DNA of 64,000 bases from Bacteroidota bacterium (GTDB lineage Bacteria > Bacteroidota > Bacteroidia > Chitinophagales > LD1), in the NCBI GenBank assembly GCA_018267365.1, contig JAFDYQ010000013.1, positions 1 through 64,000 of the forward strand. Reading direction: 5' to 3'. The notes under the pieces were generated by a model. The model made no database searches, was not told the origin of the DNA, and saw only the letters and a program-made list of their open reading frames with translations. This document shows, piece after piece, positions 8,160 to 18,146 of the stretch. A program made the translations under genes and the position numbers. The number at the start of each line of letters is the position of its first letter. Within the stretch, counting starts at the first letter, position 1.

Positions 8160-11100
8160 TTACTGTACTGTCACTTTGCTGCTGTACCGCATGCCCGTAT
8201 TGCTGATCGCATTGACCGTATAGATACCTGCGGGCAGGTCCAGCCCCTGTATGCGGTGGCTCTGCTCATCGCTCACCTCTGACCCATACACCACGCTGCC
8301 TCTCTGATCTGTGATGCGCACGTAGCGGATGGCGTCTGCACCGCCGGCCAGCACTATGTTCAGCCCTTTGCCGGCACTGACCGGATTGGGATAGATCGTC
8401 ATGGTAGCAGCAGCGGCAGCGGTGATCTCTACAGCCTGTATCTCAGAGTAGTCGTATTGCCCGTCATAGTCCACCTGCTTCAGGCGGTAGTAGTTGGTAC
8501 CGGTCTGTGGCTCATGGTCTGCCAGTGCATACTGCTGCATCTCATTCGTATTGCCTGCGCCTTTCACTTCGGCTATTTTGATCCACTGCTGCGCATCTGC
8601 AGAGCGCTCTACCTCAAAGTGGTCATTATTGATCTCTGCAGCCGTAGACCATTGCAGTAGCACCTGGTGGTCATTATTTTTTGTAGCGTCAAAGGAGATC
8701 AGCTTGACAGGCAGTGACACAGACCAGTTGATCCTGTAGGCAGATGGTGCCGGATCAGACTTGCCTGCGGCATCCACTGTCTTATAGTCAAAGGATGCAC
8801 TCGTAGAGGTATATCCTACGAACTGGATGTACAGGCGGCTGGAGTCAAAATTGGTAATAACGGTGTAGCCCGTCAGCTCCTCATATCCGGCCAGTATGGC
8901 ATTGCCATCTGCATCGTAGAAGAGCTTATTGCCATTCATACCGGTGAGCCCTGTCACTATAAATTTGTGGCCTATGCCCAGCGGGCCATCCTCTGGATCT
9001 ACCCCGCCCAGCAGGCCGAGGCCGTGCTGCGCATTCAGCCGCCATGAGGAGTTCATAGCCGGGTGCGTCACGTTATATGTGTTTGAGGTGTTGGTAGCAG
9101 GCAGCTGGTCATACCCTATCAGTATGCCGGTCACATCTGCAGTGCCTACACTCACAGGTATGGTGCCGGAGGTATCGGTACTGACACCACTGCCGGCCTG
9201 ATTGCCGGTGCCGTACTGGCTCAGTGTGCTGACCCACCCTGCGGGCCATGATGTAGCCGGAGCGGCTGTGCCTACTGACGGTGCGGTCGTGCTCACTCGC
9301 ACACGCAGACCCGAGGTATGGGGCATGATGCCGCTAAAGCTGAATACACCGCTGCCGTTGATACTGGTTACTTGTTTCACGAGGCCGCTCGCGCTGTCAG
9401 ACAGGACACCGTACAGCGTATTGCCGCGCGTGGTAGCAGGCTCGCCGGCTGCTTTCACACCATCGCCATCTGCATCGTCAAATACTTTGCCGCTGATAGT
9501 ATGGCAGTCTGCTACTGTGGCGGCGGTAGTGGCGCTGGCCGTGCAGCTGTGATTGTCCGTCACGGTCACGGCGTAGCTGCCTGTGGCTGCAGAGGTGGCA
9601 CTAGTGATAGATGGCGCAGCAGAGGTAGCCGTGAAGCTATTCGGACCCGCCCATACATAGGTATAGGAGGCAGACCCGCTGGCTACGGCTGTGAGCGACA
9701 GTATAGAGCCTGCGCATATCGGTGAGGCTGCCGATGCTGTCACAGACGGCAGGGTATATAGGCTCACGGTGCTACCGGCAGTAGCTGTACAGCCGGCGGC
9801 ATTGGTCACGGTGACGCGATAGGTAGCTGCTGCAGACACCGATATAGCAGCAGTAGTAGCCGTGGTGCTCCATACATAGCCGGTACCACCCGAGGCAGTG
9901 AGTGTAGTGCTGCTGCCGGAGCAGATGGCGGTAGTACCTGATATAGATGCTGTAGGATTGGCGTTTACGGTCACGGTGCTGCTGGCAGTGGCGGTACAGC
10001 CGGCGGCATTGGTCACGGTGACGCGGTAGGTGCCCGATGCCGAGGTAGCTATAGCCGCAGTAGTAGCAGTGGTGCTCCATATATAGCCCGTACCGCCAGA
10101 TGCAGTGAGTGTAGTGCTGCTGCCGGAGCAGATAGAGGTAGTGCCCGATATAGCTGCTGCAGGGTTGGCGTTTACCGTCTCTGCACTACCGGCAGTGGCT
10201 GTGCAGCCCGATGCATTGGTCACAGTGACGCGATAGGTACCGGCTGTGGATACGGATATAGCCGCAGTAGTAGCAGTAGTGCTCCACAGATAGCCCGTAC
10301 CGCCCGATGCGGTCAGTGTAGTACTGCTGCCGGAGCAGATAGAGGTAGTGCCCGATATAGATGCAGCAGGATTAGCATTGACAGTCACGGTGGCGCTGGC
10401 AGTAGCTGTACAGCCTGCGGCATTGGTCACGGTGACGCGATAGGTGCCGGCAGCTGATGTAGATATAGCCGCAGTGGTAGCTCCTGTACTCCAGCTGTAG
10501 CCCGTGCCACCCGAGGCCGTCAGTGTAGTGCTGCTACCGGAGCAGATAGAGGTCGTGCCGGATATAGATGCGGCAGGGGCGGCATTCACCGTCACAGACT
10601 GAGAGGCCGTACCTGTACAGCCCGATGTAGTAGCTGTGACAGTATAGGTGCCTGAGGTGGTGGGGCTGATAGACTGGCTGGTAGCGCCTGTGCTCCAGCT
10701 ATAGCTGGTAGCAGCAGAGGAGGTCAGCGTCACACTGCCACCTGAGCAGAAGGTAGTGGGTCCTGATGCGCTCATGCTCACAGACATACTGTTCAGCGCC
10801 ACATAGCCTGTGAGCGGCGAGGAGGTCTTGTAGACAAATGGGCAGCTACCATAGCCGCCATAGGAGAAGATCCGATAGTAAGATTTCTTACTACACATGG
10901 AGGTACTGATCGCATCTGTGAAGTACACTGTGCCACTGGTGCCGCCTGCTACCAGGGCCACTACTGTAGAGCTGCCTATCACATCACCCACGCTGTAGGT
11001 AGTGCCGTTCACCGGATTGTCTGCTGTGGCGGCTGTGCCTACATATCTGAGTACGATATAGCCGGTGATAGAGGAGGAGGGTGCTGTGAAGCTGCCCGAT

Positions 11101-12035
11101 ACAGTGGTGCCGCTCAGAGGTAGTTGCAGATTGGTAGGAGACTGGGTAGGCGCACTGTAGGCGCCGTTTGTCATAGTATAGTTGCCCGCAGATGGTGTGA
11201 CCTGAAATCCCGCACCCCCGCCGCTCACTGTGCCGTAGCCGCTGGCCGTGCCTACTGTGAGGGTATAGCAGCCGCTCGTGCCGGTCTCATTGATCGGGCC
11301 GCTATTATTGGTCAGCGTGCCGGTCACGCTCATATTGCCATTCACATTTACTGTGGCGTTTACCGTAGCGCTGCCATTGATGGTCACGCCATCATTGAAG
11401 GTCGTCGTACCACTATTGGCCGTGAAGCCGGTCATGGTCACGGCACAGTCGAAGGTAGTAGAGCCGGAGTTATTATTGGCGGTCACACTACCCATAGATA
11501 CCGGCCCGCCGGAGATCACTACGTTAGCTCCGTTATTGGTAAAGGAGCCCGTAGACAGTGAGCCGCTGCTGGTCCAGGTGGTCATGTTGCTGGAGATATT
11601 CACGCCGCCGGGCAGGGTCACGGCTCCTGCGCTTGTGAAAGCGCCTCCGTTAAAGTTAGCACCGGAAGGATGAAAGGTAGCACCGCTGTTTACGGTCACG
11701 GTAGAGCCACTGTTTTGCGTAAATGAGCCCGTGTAGGTGCCATTCACGATCAGCGTAGCGCCGCTGCCTACTGTGATAGATGAGGTCACTGTACTCTGCG
11801 GGCTGATACAGACTGTACCACCGCTATTGATGGTGATAGACTTATTAAAAGTACCATTGGTCACGATGCAGATCACATCGCCGCTATTGGCTGTGATGGC
11901 AGAGCCATTGTTATTGACAGAAGAGGTACACCCCGTACACTGTGCGGAGCTGTAGGCTGGAGTCAATATGGTCAGAACAAGGGCCAGAATAAGCACAAAG
12001 ATCCTGAGAGGCCGGGTCGGGTTGAGATTCATCAT
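8160..12035 (-). CDS. Giant secreted T9SS surface protein with Ig-like repeats
   Basis: 1291 residues. Order: signal peptide (cleavage about residue 32), a Ser/Thr/Gly/Asn-rich beta-helix-like region (about 35-250), a linker, one divergent and four nearly identical 69-residue Ig-like/PKD-like repeats (each with CSGSSTTLTASGGTGY and AGTYRVTVTN), an SdrD B-like segment (ISGKVFDDADGDGV), a domain holding VSLPVKLISFDATKNN and a fibronectin-like module, then a type A T9SS sorting domain (IYPNPVSAGKG to the end). It is predicted to be exported by T9SS and anchored at the surface, perhaps for adhesion or gliding. The repeats are almost identical at DNA level (207-bp period), so copy number may vary. 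Confidence 0.85.
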   Translation of the reverse strand: MMNLNPTRPLRIFVLILALVLTILTPAYSSAQCTGCTSSVNNNGSAITANSGDVICIVTNGTFNKSITINSGGTVCISPQSTVTSSITVGSGATLIVNGTYTGSFTQNSGSTVTVNSGATFHPSGANFNGGAFTSAGAVTLPGGVNISSNMTTWTSSGSLSTGSFTNNGANVVISGGPVSMGSVTANNNSGSTTFDCAVTMTGFTANSGTTTFNDGVTINGSATVNATVNVNGNMSVTGTLTNNSGPINETGTSGCYTLTVGTASGYGTVSGGGAGFQVTPSAGNYTMTNGAYSAPTQSPTNLQLPLSGTTVSGSFTAPSSSITGYIVLRYVGTAATADNPVNGTTYSVGDVIGSSTVVALVAGGTSGTVYFTDAISTSMCSKKSYYRIFSYGGYGSCPFVYKTSSPLTGYVALNSMSVSMSASGPTTFCSGGSVTLTSSAATSYSWSTGATSQSISPTTSGTYTVTATTSGCTGTASQSVTVNAAPAASISGTTSICSGSSTTLTASGGTGYSWSTGATTAAISTSAAGTYRVTVTNAAGCTATASATVTVNANPAASISGTTSICSGSSTTLTASGGTGYLWSTTATTAAISVSTAGTYRVTVTNASGCTATAGSAETVNANPAAAISGTTSICSGSSTTLTASGGTGYIWSTTATTAAIATSASGTYRVTVTNAAGCTATASSTVTVNANPTASISGTTAICSGSSTTLTASGGTGYVWSTTATTAAISVSAAATYRVTVTNAAGCTATAGSTVSLYTLPSVTASAASPICAGSILSLTAVASGSASYTYVWAGPNSFTATSAAPSITSATSAATGSYAVTVTDNHSCTASATTAATVADCHTISGKVFDDADGDGVKAAGEPATTRGNTLYGVLSDSASGLVKQVTSINGSGVFSFSGIMPHTSGLRVRVSTTAPSVGTAAPATSWPAGWVSTLSQYGTGNQAGSGVSTDTSGTIPVSVGTADVTGILIGYDQLPATNTSNTYNVTHPAMNSSWRLNAQHGLGLLGGVDPEDGPLGIGHKFIVTGLTGMNGNKLFYDADGNAILAGYEELTGYTVITNFDSSRLYIQFVGYTSTSASFDYKTVDAAGKSDPAPSAYRINWSVSLPVKLISFDATKNNDHQVLLQWSTAAEINNDHFEVERSADAQQWIKIAEVKGAGNTNEMQQYALADHEPQTGTNYYRLKQVDYDGQYDYSEIQAVEITAAAAATMTIYPNPVSAGKGLNIVLAGGADAIRYVRITDQRGSVVYGSEVSDEQSHRIQGLDLPAGIYTVNAISNTGMRYSSKVTVQ
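9772..10599 (-). repeat. Four tandem 207-bp coding repeats
   Basis: The landmark AGCAGAT(A/G)G recurs at about 9920, 10127, 10334 and 10541, exactly 207 bases apart, inside the giant surface protein gene. Each unit encodes one 69-residue Ig-like repeat. High similarity suggests recent duplication or ongoing homogenisation, and makes the region prone to assembly collapse. Confidence 0.85.
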
Positions 12036-12194
12036 ACAAAAGACATTGCCACTCTTGTACGATACAAGTATTTCTTTGTTACGCTGTCTTTCGCTTTGCC
12101 GATGAGTACGGCATTTTTGCAGATAAAATGCTTATATTAAAAGACAGATATGTTTTGAGTAGTATATGAAAACTGCGTCTCCGGCAGTTTGTTT

Positions 12195-13376
12195 TTATTC
12201 TTTGAGCGACTCGTCTACATTGACCGTATCTGCAGATATGGGATTCTTGCGGGCCAGCTCTCCGTTTGGAAATTTGACCTGAAAATTGGTCCAGCCGGAT
12301 CCTGCGGAGTCGCCGCGCGGGTCGGGCCGGTAGTAGTCGGTAGAGATGATCGTAGCGCCACTGGCAAATCCGGCATACATCGCGCTGTAGTCACCGGAGC
12401 GGGCCTCTATCGTGCCGGCATCAGAGCGGGTACGCACGATATAGCCATCACGCACGCGCGCTGTGATACTGTCTTTCTGTCCTACCGCATCATTCATCAG
12501 CAGAAAGGCGCCCTCATCTGTGCCCGGGTCGGCATAGACGAAGCAGGCCCGGCCCGTCAGCGACGGATGCCCGCTTTTGTAAAACGGCACACAGTTGCCC
12601 TCCATAGCAAATACCACCTTGCCACGGCAGTCGCCCAGCCTCGGCCAGGCATGATGTATCACCATATCGTGCAGCGTAGCGTAGCGCCCGCGGATGCGGT
12701 CTGGTGTCAGTACCTGGTCCAGGTTGGGGCCGAAGACGGACTGTATCTCCAGGTCCAGCTTGTCTGCCGCATCTGCGGTCCAGGCCGGAGCGGGTAGGAA
12801 TCCCAGGCTTGCCAGCTGCGCGTTATCGGCAGGGCCGTCCTGCTTGCTTTCTATATTGATAAAGATAGGCAGGTGGTTAGGATGCCGGTCAGACCAGTCC
12901 TTCACAGCTTGCAGCGCCTCTACGAAGGTATTGTAGGTACTGTTGTAGTCCACGTCCTTGATGTGGAGTACTTTGAAGCCGGGCTGCTTCAGTGCAGGGA
13001 TATATGACTCCTCGTCAAATCCGGCATAGCGGTTCACATGCCGGTAGTAGAATGCGCCTCCCTGCGGATCATTGTAGATGTCTATCTCTATACCGCGCAC
13101 AGGATAGTGGTCAAACTGCTGGTCAAATGGCAGGTGTGAGTAGTCCAGTTCATTTGGGTCGTCTTCCGGTGGGAGCAGCGATTTGATCTGCAGCAGCCAG
13201 TCAAATATGGGCAGGGTGTCCCGCTTGTGGTAGCTGTTATGGCTGCCTATGACCTGTACCTGGTTTAGACGGAGCTCTGTATCCTGGGGATTTACTACTG
13301 TGGCATCATTTTTTTTGCAGGCAGCCAGCAGCAGGGTCCCGGCAAAGGCAAAACATAACGCGGTCTTAACTTTCAT
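12195..13376 (-). CDS. Calcium-dependent PI-PLC-like lipoprotein
   Basis: 393 residues with a lipoprotein signal (lipobox LLAAC at about 16-20) and a TIM-barrel phosphodiesterase similar to the Ca2+-dependent phosphoinositide phospholipase C family: the first catalytic His in VIGSHNSYHKRD, a metal-binding pair in RGIEIDIYND, and a second His region in FKVLHIKDVD. Bacterial members cleave phosphatidylinositol-like lipids or glycerophosphodiesters, but the substrate here is unknown. It is probably lipid-anchored and faces the periplasm or cell surface. It has no operon partner: the next minus-strand gene is 160 bases downstream. Confidence 0.75.
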   Translation of the reverse strand: MKVKTALCFAFAGTLLLAACKKNDATVVNPQDTELRLNQVQVIGSHNSYHKRDTLPIFDWLLQIKSLLPPEDDPNELDYSHLPFDQQFDHYPVRGIEIDIYNDPQGGAFYYRHVNRYAGFDEESYIPALKQPGFKVLHIKDVDYNSTYNTFVEALQAVKDWSDRHPNHLPIFINIESKQDGPADNAQLASLGFLPAPAWTADAADKLDLEIQSVFGPNLDQVLTPDRIRGRYATLHDMVIHHAWPRLGDCRGKVVFAMEGNCVPFYKSGHPSLTGRACFVYADPGTDEGAFLLMNDAVGQKDSITARVRDGYIVRTRSDAGTIEARSGDYSAMYAGFASGATIISTDYYRPDPRGDSAGSGWTNFQVKFPNGELARKNPISADTVNVDESLKE

Positions 13377-13732
13377 CTAACATTGATTTAATATAAACAT
13401 AGCGCCTTTGAGCCGGTCACGCTACTTTTTTATGATAAAAGATGATGAAAAATATGGAACATACCGTGACCGGCAGGTACCCAGGATGGCTGGCTGGAGC
13501 AGACAGTCGGTTAGAAACCAGTTTTTTACAAAGATTAACGCTGCCCCCGGGCTATCTCGAATTATTCCGCCCATTGACCGAAGTATTTGTTGCAACGTTC
13601 TTTAGCCTCTACCTTTGCACCCGCTGTGAAAATCAATTAACAAATACAAAAGGTGGTAAAGCGGCCAGATACTATACATTTATATAGCATTGGCGGCAGC
13701 CCGACCCAAGACCTAACATAATCCCCCCGCAG
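13377..13732. other. Intergenic region upstream of the RND operon
   Basis: 356 bases between divergent genes. No convincing gene is seen. It holds the RND operon promoter (separate entry) and a leader of about 110 bases before the permease ATG. Confidence 0.6.
13586..13617 (+). promoter_or_regulatory. Bacteroidota-type promoter of the RND operon
   Basis: TTTG at 13586-13589 and TACCTTTG at 13610-13617, separated by 20 bases, fit the Bacteroidota consensus TTTG-N19/20-TAnnTTTG. Transcription should begin near 13624, leaving a leader of about 110 bases. Confidence 0.7.
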
Positions 13733-16700
13733 ATGTGGATCGTCAGACTCGCTCTTAGAAGGCCCTACACCGTAGCCGTGATGTCACTGCTCATCCTGAT
13801 GATGGGGTACCTGTCTGTCAAGAGTATGCTCACAGATATATTCCCGGTCATAGATATACCCGTGGTGATCGTCGTGTGGAACTATAACGGACTTTCGGCC
13901 AGTGAGATGGAGAAGCGTGTCACCTTTCTCAGTGAGCGTGCCTACTCTACCTCGGTGAACGGTGTATCAAAGATCGAGTCGCAATCGATCAACGGTATCG
14001 CGATGCTGAAGATATACTTTGAGCAGGGCTCTGATATCGGTGCGGCTATCGCGCAGATCAGCGCCGTGTCCAATACCGTGCTACGCTCCATGCCTACGGG
14101 TATGACACCTCCTGTGATCCTGCAGTACAATGCGTCAAACGTGCCTGTAGCCCAGCTCACGCTCAGCAGCAAGACCCTCTCGGAAGACAAGATATTTGAC
14201 TACGGGCTCAACTTTATCCGTCTGCGCCTTTTCACCATACCGGGCCTCTCTACACCGGCCCCCTTTGGTGGCAAGAACCGCCAGATCATAGTAGACATAG
14301 ACCCGCAGGCGCTGGCCGGCAAGGGACTCTCTGTAGTAGACGTGCTGAATGCGCTGCAATCTTCCAATATCATCATACCCGCAGGTACGGCGCGCATGGG
14401 CGTGACGGAGTATGATGTGCATCTCAACTCGGCACCCGAGTCTGTCAAACTCTTTGAGAATATACCTGTGAAAGTGGTAAACGGCCAGCCCGTACTGGTA
14501 GGCGATGTAGCTACTGTGAATGATGCCTATGGCGTGCAGAATAATATCGTGCGCGTAAACCAGAAGCGCGCCTCCTACCTGACCATACTCAAGAAGGCCA
14601 ACGCCTCCACCACCGTAGTAGTAGAGGCTGCGAAGAATATGCTCCCGACTATCAAGGAGACCGCACCGGAGGGGCTGGATATGAAGATAGACTTTGATCA
14701 GTCTGTCTTTGTGAATGCGTCTATCAAAAATGTTTTGCGCGAAGCGATCATCGCCTCTATACTCGTCAGCTTTATGATCCTCTTCTTCCTCGGTAGCTGG
14801 CGCAGTGTGATCATAGTCTGTACCTCTATACCCCTCTCTATCTTCATCTCTATCATAGGGCTGAAGCTGACCGGCAATACGCTCAATATCATGACCCTGG
14901 GCGGCCTCAGCCTCGCCGTGGGCATGCTGGTAGATGACGCCACGGTAGAGATAGAGAATATACACCGCAACCGGCACCTGGGCAAGCCACTCACCGTGGC
15001 CATCCTGGATGGGGCGCATGAGATCGCTACACCGGCACTGGTGGCCACTATGTCCATTTGTATCGTGTTCTTCCCCGTCGTGCTGCTCACGGGTCCTGCG
15101 CAGTTCCTCTTTACACCTATGGCGCTGGCGGTGGTCATAGCCATGATGGCGTCGTACCTGCTCTCGCGTACCCTCGTACCTGTGCTGGCGCGTATGCTCA
15201 TGGCCAGTGAGCACCTGGATGAGCACGGCCACACTATAGCCGGTCCCAATCCTGTGAGCCGCGCCATCTACAGATTCAATGTATGGAGAGACAAGGCTTT
15301 TGACAGTTTTACTGAGGCCTATGGCAGTGTGCTGCGCGTACTGCTGGCGCACCGTGTCACCTCTCTCAGTTTTGCGGTGGCGGCGTTTGTACTCACCATG
15401 CTGCTGCTGCCGCTGATAGGGCGTGATTTCTTCCCGGCGGCAGACTCAGGCATGATGAAGCTGCACTTTCGCGCGCCTGCGGGCACGCGTATAGAGGAGA
15501 CTGAGAAGCTGGTAGACGCCGCCGAGACACGTATCCGCAAGATCATACCCAAAGAAGAATTTAAAACGATCAATGACATGATCGGCCTGCCGGTATCGTA
15601 CAACCTGGCCTTTGTCCAGACAGACAATACCAGCGGCATGGACGCAGATATACTCGTAGCGCTGAATGAAAAGCACAAGCCGACCGTAGAGTATATGAAG
15701 CAGATCCGCAAGGACCTGAATGACCACTTCCCGGGCTGCACCATCTACTTTCAGCCGGCAGATATCGTGAGCCAGGTGCTGAACTTCGGCCTCAGCTCTC
15801 CGGTAGATATACAGATACAGTTTAGCGACTACAATAAATCCTACCAGTATGCCCGCCGCCTGCGCGATGAGATCAGGCTGATACCCGGCGTAGAAGATGC
15901 TGCTATCAAGCAGGTGCTGGACTACCCGGCGCTGAATGTAGACGTAGACCGCGTGCGCGCAGCAGAGCTGGGCCTCACGCAGCGCGATGTGGCCAACGAT
16001 GTACTCGTATCACTCAGCTCCAGCAGCCAGATATCTCCCGCATACTATATCAATCCGCAGAATAGTGTAAACTATCCCGTGAATGTACAGGTGCCGCAGC
16101 AGCTCGTCACATCTACCAGAGACCTGCTGTCCATACCTATCACGCCTACAGCCTCTCAGATGAATCAGTCTACCAATCCATCTCCCACAGACCTGCCTAT
16201 GGCACAGGTGCAGACCCTGGGCAATATCTCAAAGGTCACTACCGGCACGGAGTTCAATCAGTTTAACCACTATACCGTGCAGCGCGTCATGAATATCAGC
16301 GCCAATGTAGAGGGGCGCGACCTCGGCTCCGTATCTGCCGCCATACAGCAGCGCATAGACAGCCTGGGCAAGCTGCCCGCCGGTATGCGCATAGACCTGC
16401 GCGGCCAGAGCGAGGTCATGACATCTTCTTTTAATACGCTGGGCCTCGGCCTCATACTGGCCATAGCACTGGTGTACCTGCTCATGGTGGTGCTCTTCCA
16501 GTCCTGGCTGGACCCTTTCATCATCATGCTGGCGCTGCCGGGCGCCTTTATGGGTATCCTGTGGATGCTGGTACTGACACATACTACCCTGAATGTGGAG
16601 TCGCTCATGGGCTCTATCGTAGCGGTAGGTATCGCCGTGTCAAACTCGATCCTGATGGTCAGCTTTGCCAATGATATACGCGCGCAGAAAGGACTCACCT

Positions 16701-16984
16701 CTATAGAGGGTGCCCTGCTGGCCGGCAAGACACGCTTGCGCCCCGTACTGATGACCGCCATAGCCATGGTACTCGGTATGATACCTATGGCCATAGGGGC
16801 CGGTGAGGGTGGCGAGCAGAATGCACCCCTGGGCCGCGCGGTGATCGGTGGCCTGGCAGTGGCTACCTTGTTCACACTTTTTGTAGTGCCGATTTTCTAC
16901 TCGGTGCTGCGCAAAGGCCTGCCTACGGCTATGGGCCTCGATGAGCGATTTGAGGCAGAGGCACAGGGTGCTATGGCATCATAA
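13733..16984 (+). CDS. RND efflux permease (AcrB/HAE1-like)
   Basis: 1083 residues, the inner-membrane proton-driven pump of a tripartite efflux system. Seen: an N-terminal transmembrane segment (MWIVRLALRRPYTVAVMSLLIL), two large periplasmic loops, two six-helix blocks, and the proton-relay Asp pair in GMLVDDATVEIENIHRN. Length is normal for the family. Followed 36 bases later by the adaptor gene and then TolC. Absence of the typical metal-pump charge pattern and the closest feel to the multidrug branch suggest a small-molecule exporter; the substrate cannot be read from sequence. Confidence 0.93.
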   Translation: MWIVRLALRRPYTVAVMSLLILMMGYLSVKSMLTDIFPVIDIPVVIVVWNYNGLSASEMEKRVTFLSERAYSTSVNGVSKIESQSINGIAMLKIYFEQGSDIGAAIAQISAVSNTVLRSMPTGMTPPVILQYNASNVPVAQLTLSSKTLSEDKIFDYGLNFIRLRLFTIPGLSTPAPFGGKNRQIIVDIDPQALAGKGLSVVDVLNALQSSNIIIPAGTARMGVTEYDVHLNSAPESVKLFENIPVKVVNGQPVLVGDVATVNDAYGVQNNIVRVNQKRASYLTILKKANASTTVVVEAAKNMLPTIKETAPEGLDMKIDFDQSVFVNASIKNVLREAIIASILVSFMILFFLGSWRSVIIVCTSIPLSIFISIIGLKLTGNTLNIMTLGGLSLAVGMLVDDATVEIENIHRNRHLGKPLTVAILDGAHEIATPALVATMSICIVFFPVVLLTGPAQFLFTPMALAVVIAMMASYLLSRTLVPVLARMLMASEHLDEHGHTIAGPNPVSRAIYRFNVWRDKAFDSFTEAYGSVLRVLLAHRVTSLSFAVAAFVLTMLLLPLIGRDFFPAADSGMMKLHFRAPAGTRIEETEKLVDAAETRIRKIIPKEEFKTINDMIGLPVSYNLAFVQTDNTSGMDADILVALNEKHKPTVEYMKQIRKDLNDHFPGCTIYFQPADIVSQVLNFGLSSPVDIQIQFSDYNKSYQYARRLRDEIRLIPGVEDAAIKQVLDYPALNVDVDRVRAAELGLTQRDVANDVLVSLSSSSQISPAYYINPQNSVNYPVNVQVPQQLVTSTRDLLSIPITPTASQMNQSTNPSPTDLPMAQVQTLGNISKVTTGTEFNQFNHYTVQRVMNISANVEGRDLGSVSAAIQQRIDSLGKLPAGMRIDLRGQSEVMTSSFNTLGLGLILAIALVYLLMVVLFQSWLDPFIIMLALPGAFMGILWMLVLTHTTLNVESLMGSIVAVGIAVSNSILMVSFANDIRAQKGLTSIEGALLAGKTRLRPVLMTAIAMVLGMIPMAIGAGEGGEQNAPLGRAVIGGLAVATLFTLFVVPIFYSVLRKGLPTAMGLDERFEAEAQGAMAS

Positions 16985-17020
16985 TGGATCTATGATATAA
17001 AGAACAGAAACAGAAGAGAC

Positions 17021-18136
17021 ATGTCAGATAATTCTAAAAGATCTTATATCAAACTGCTGATAGCGGGTGTGGTGCTGCTCGTGATACTCGGCGGCTCTAT
17101 AGCTGCCATATCACTGTCGCGCTCTGCCAGAGTGCGCAGGGAGGCCGAGGCCCGCCGGCAGGATATGAAGAACGGGCCGGTGGTCAAGACCGACCTCGTA
17201 AAGCTGAGTACAGACGCACATGAGATCGTACTGATAGGCGAGGCACGCCCGTATGAGAGCGCCACGATCTACTCCAAGATCAGCGGCTATATGGACCGGA
17301 TATTTGTAGACAAAGGTGACCGCGTCACAGAGGGGCAGGTACTGGCCACTGTCAATAATCCTGAGATAGACCAGACATACAATGCAGCCCGGGCCGACCT
17401 GGAGAATAAGCGCAAAATAGCCAGCCGCGACTCTATGCTGCTGCTCAAAAACTTTATCTCGCGCGAGGAGGCCGACCTGTCCAATACGGCAGTGAGGCTG
17501 GCCGAGGCCAACTTCCGCTCTGTAGCAGAGCAGCGCGGCTACCAGCAGGTCAGGGCGCCATTTGCCGGTACGGTCACGGCGCGCTACGCAGATCCCGGTG
17601 CCCTGATACAGAATGCCAATAACTCGCAGACCAGCGCCCAGCCCATAGTGACGGTAGCGCAGCTGGGCAGGCTCAGGATCTACGTATATGTAGAGCAGCA
17701 TGATGCGGCATTTCTGCGCACCGGCTACCCGGTCACTATCACGCTCAATGAGCGCCCCGATGTACAGATCAAGGCGACCATCACCCGCATGACAGGCCAG
17801 CTGGACCCACGTACCCGCATGATGACCGCAGAGGTAGACATAGACAATGCAGGCCAGCAGATCATACCCGGCAGCTATGTGCAGGTACATATCGTATCGC
17901 CCCAGACCAAACCCAGCCAGCTCACCATGCCTGCTACGGCGCTGATCCTGAAAAAAGGTCAGGCCATGGCAGCAGTGATAGACAAAGACACCATCCTGCA
18001 CCTGCGCAAGATAAAAGTGGGCAATAACAACGGAGACAAGATAGCCATAGCAGATGGCCTGCAGCAGGGAGACCGCGTGGCACTGTCAGTAGGAGAGAGC
18101 ATCCCTGACGGGCAAAAGGTAAGGCTCGAGAACTAG
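17021..18136 (+). CDS. RND periplasmic adaptor (membrane fusion protein)
   Basis: 371 residues: an N-terminal membrane anchor (residues 9-32), a biotinyl-lipoyl-like barrel (SGYMDRIFVDKGDRVTEGQ), a short alpha-hairpin (about 110-150), a return lipoyl half (QQVRAPFAGTVTARY) and beta-barrel/MP domains. It bridges the permease and TolC-like channel. Second gene of the three-gene operon, 10 bases before the outer-membrane factor. Confidence 0.93.
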   Translation: MSDNSKRSYIKLLIAGVVLLVILGGSIAAISLSRSARVRREAEARRQDMKNGPVVKTDLVKLSTDAHEIVLIGEARPYESATIYSKISGYMDRIFVDKGDRVTEGQVLATVNNPEIDQTYNAARADLENKRKIASRDSMLLLKNFISREEADLSNTAVRLAEANFRSVAEQRGYQQVRAPFAGTVTARYADPGALIQNANNSQTSAQPIVTVAQLGRLRIYVYVEQHDAAFLRTGYPVTITLNERPDVQIKATITRMTGQLDPRTRMMTAEVDIDNAGQQIIPGSYVQVHIVSPQTKPSQLTMPATALILKKGQAMAAVIDKDTILHLRKIKVGNNNGDKIAIADGLQQGDRVALSVGESIPDGQKVRLEN

Positions 18137-18146
18137 CAGAAAGACA

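Noticed and set aside
13408-13687. Small plus-strand genes before the RND permease
   Set aside because: They overlap the promoter region in two frames, have no signal or domain, and look like chance frames.
14135-15352. Long minus-strand frame within the RND permease gene
   Set aside because: Antisense shadow, rich in His/Arg/Gly, with no domain signature; the permease on the plus strand is unambiguous.
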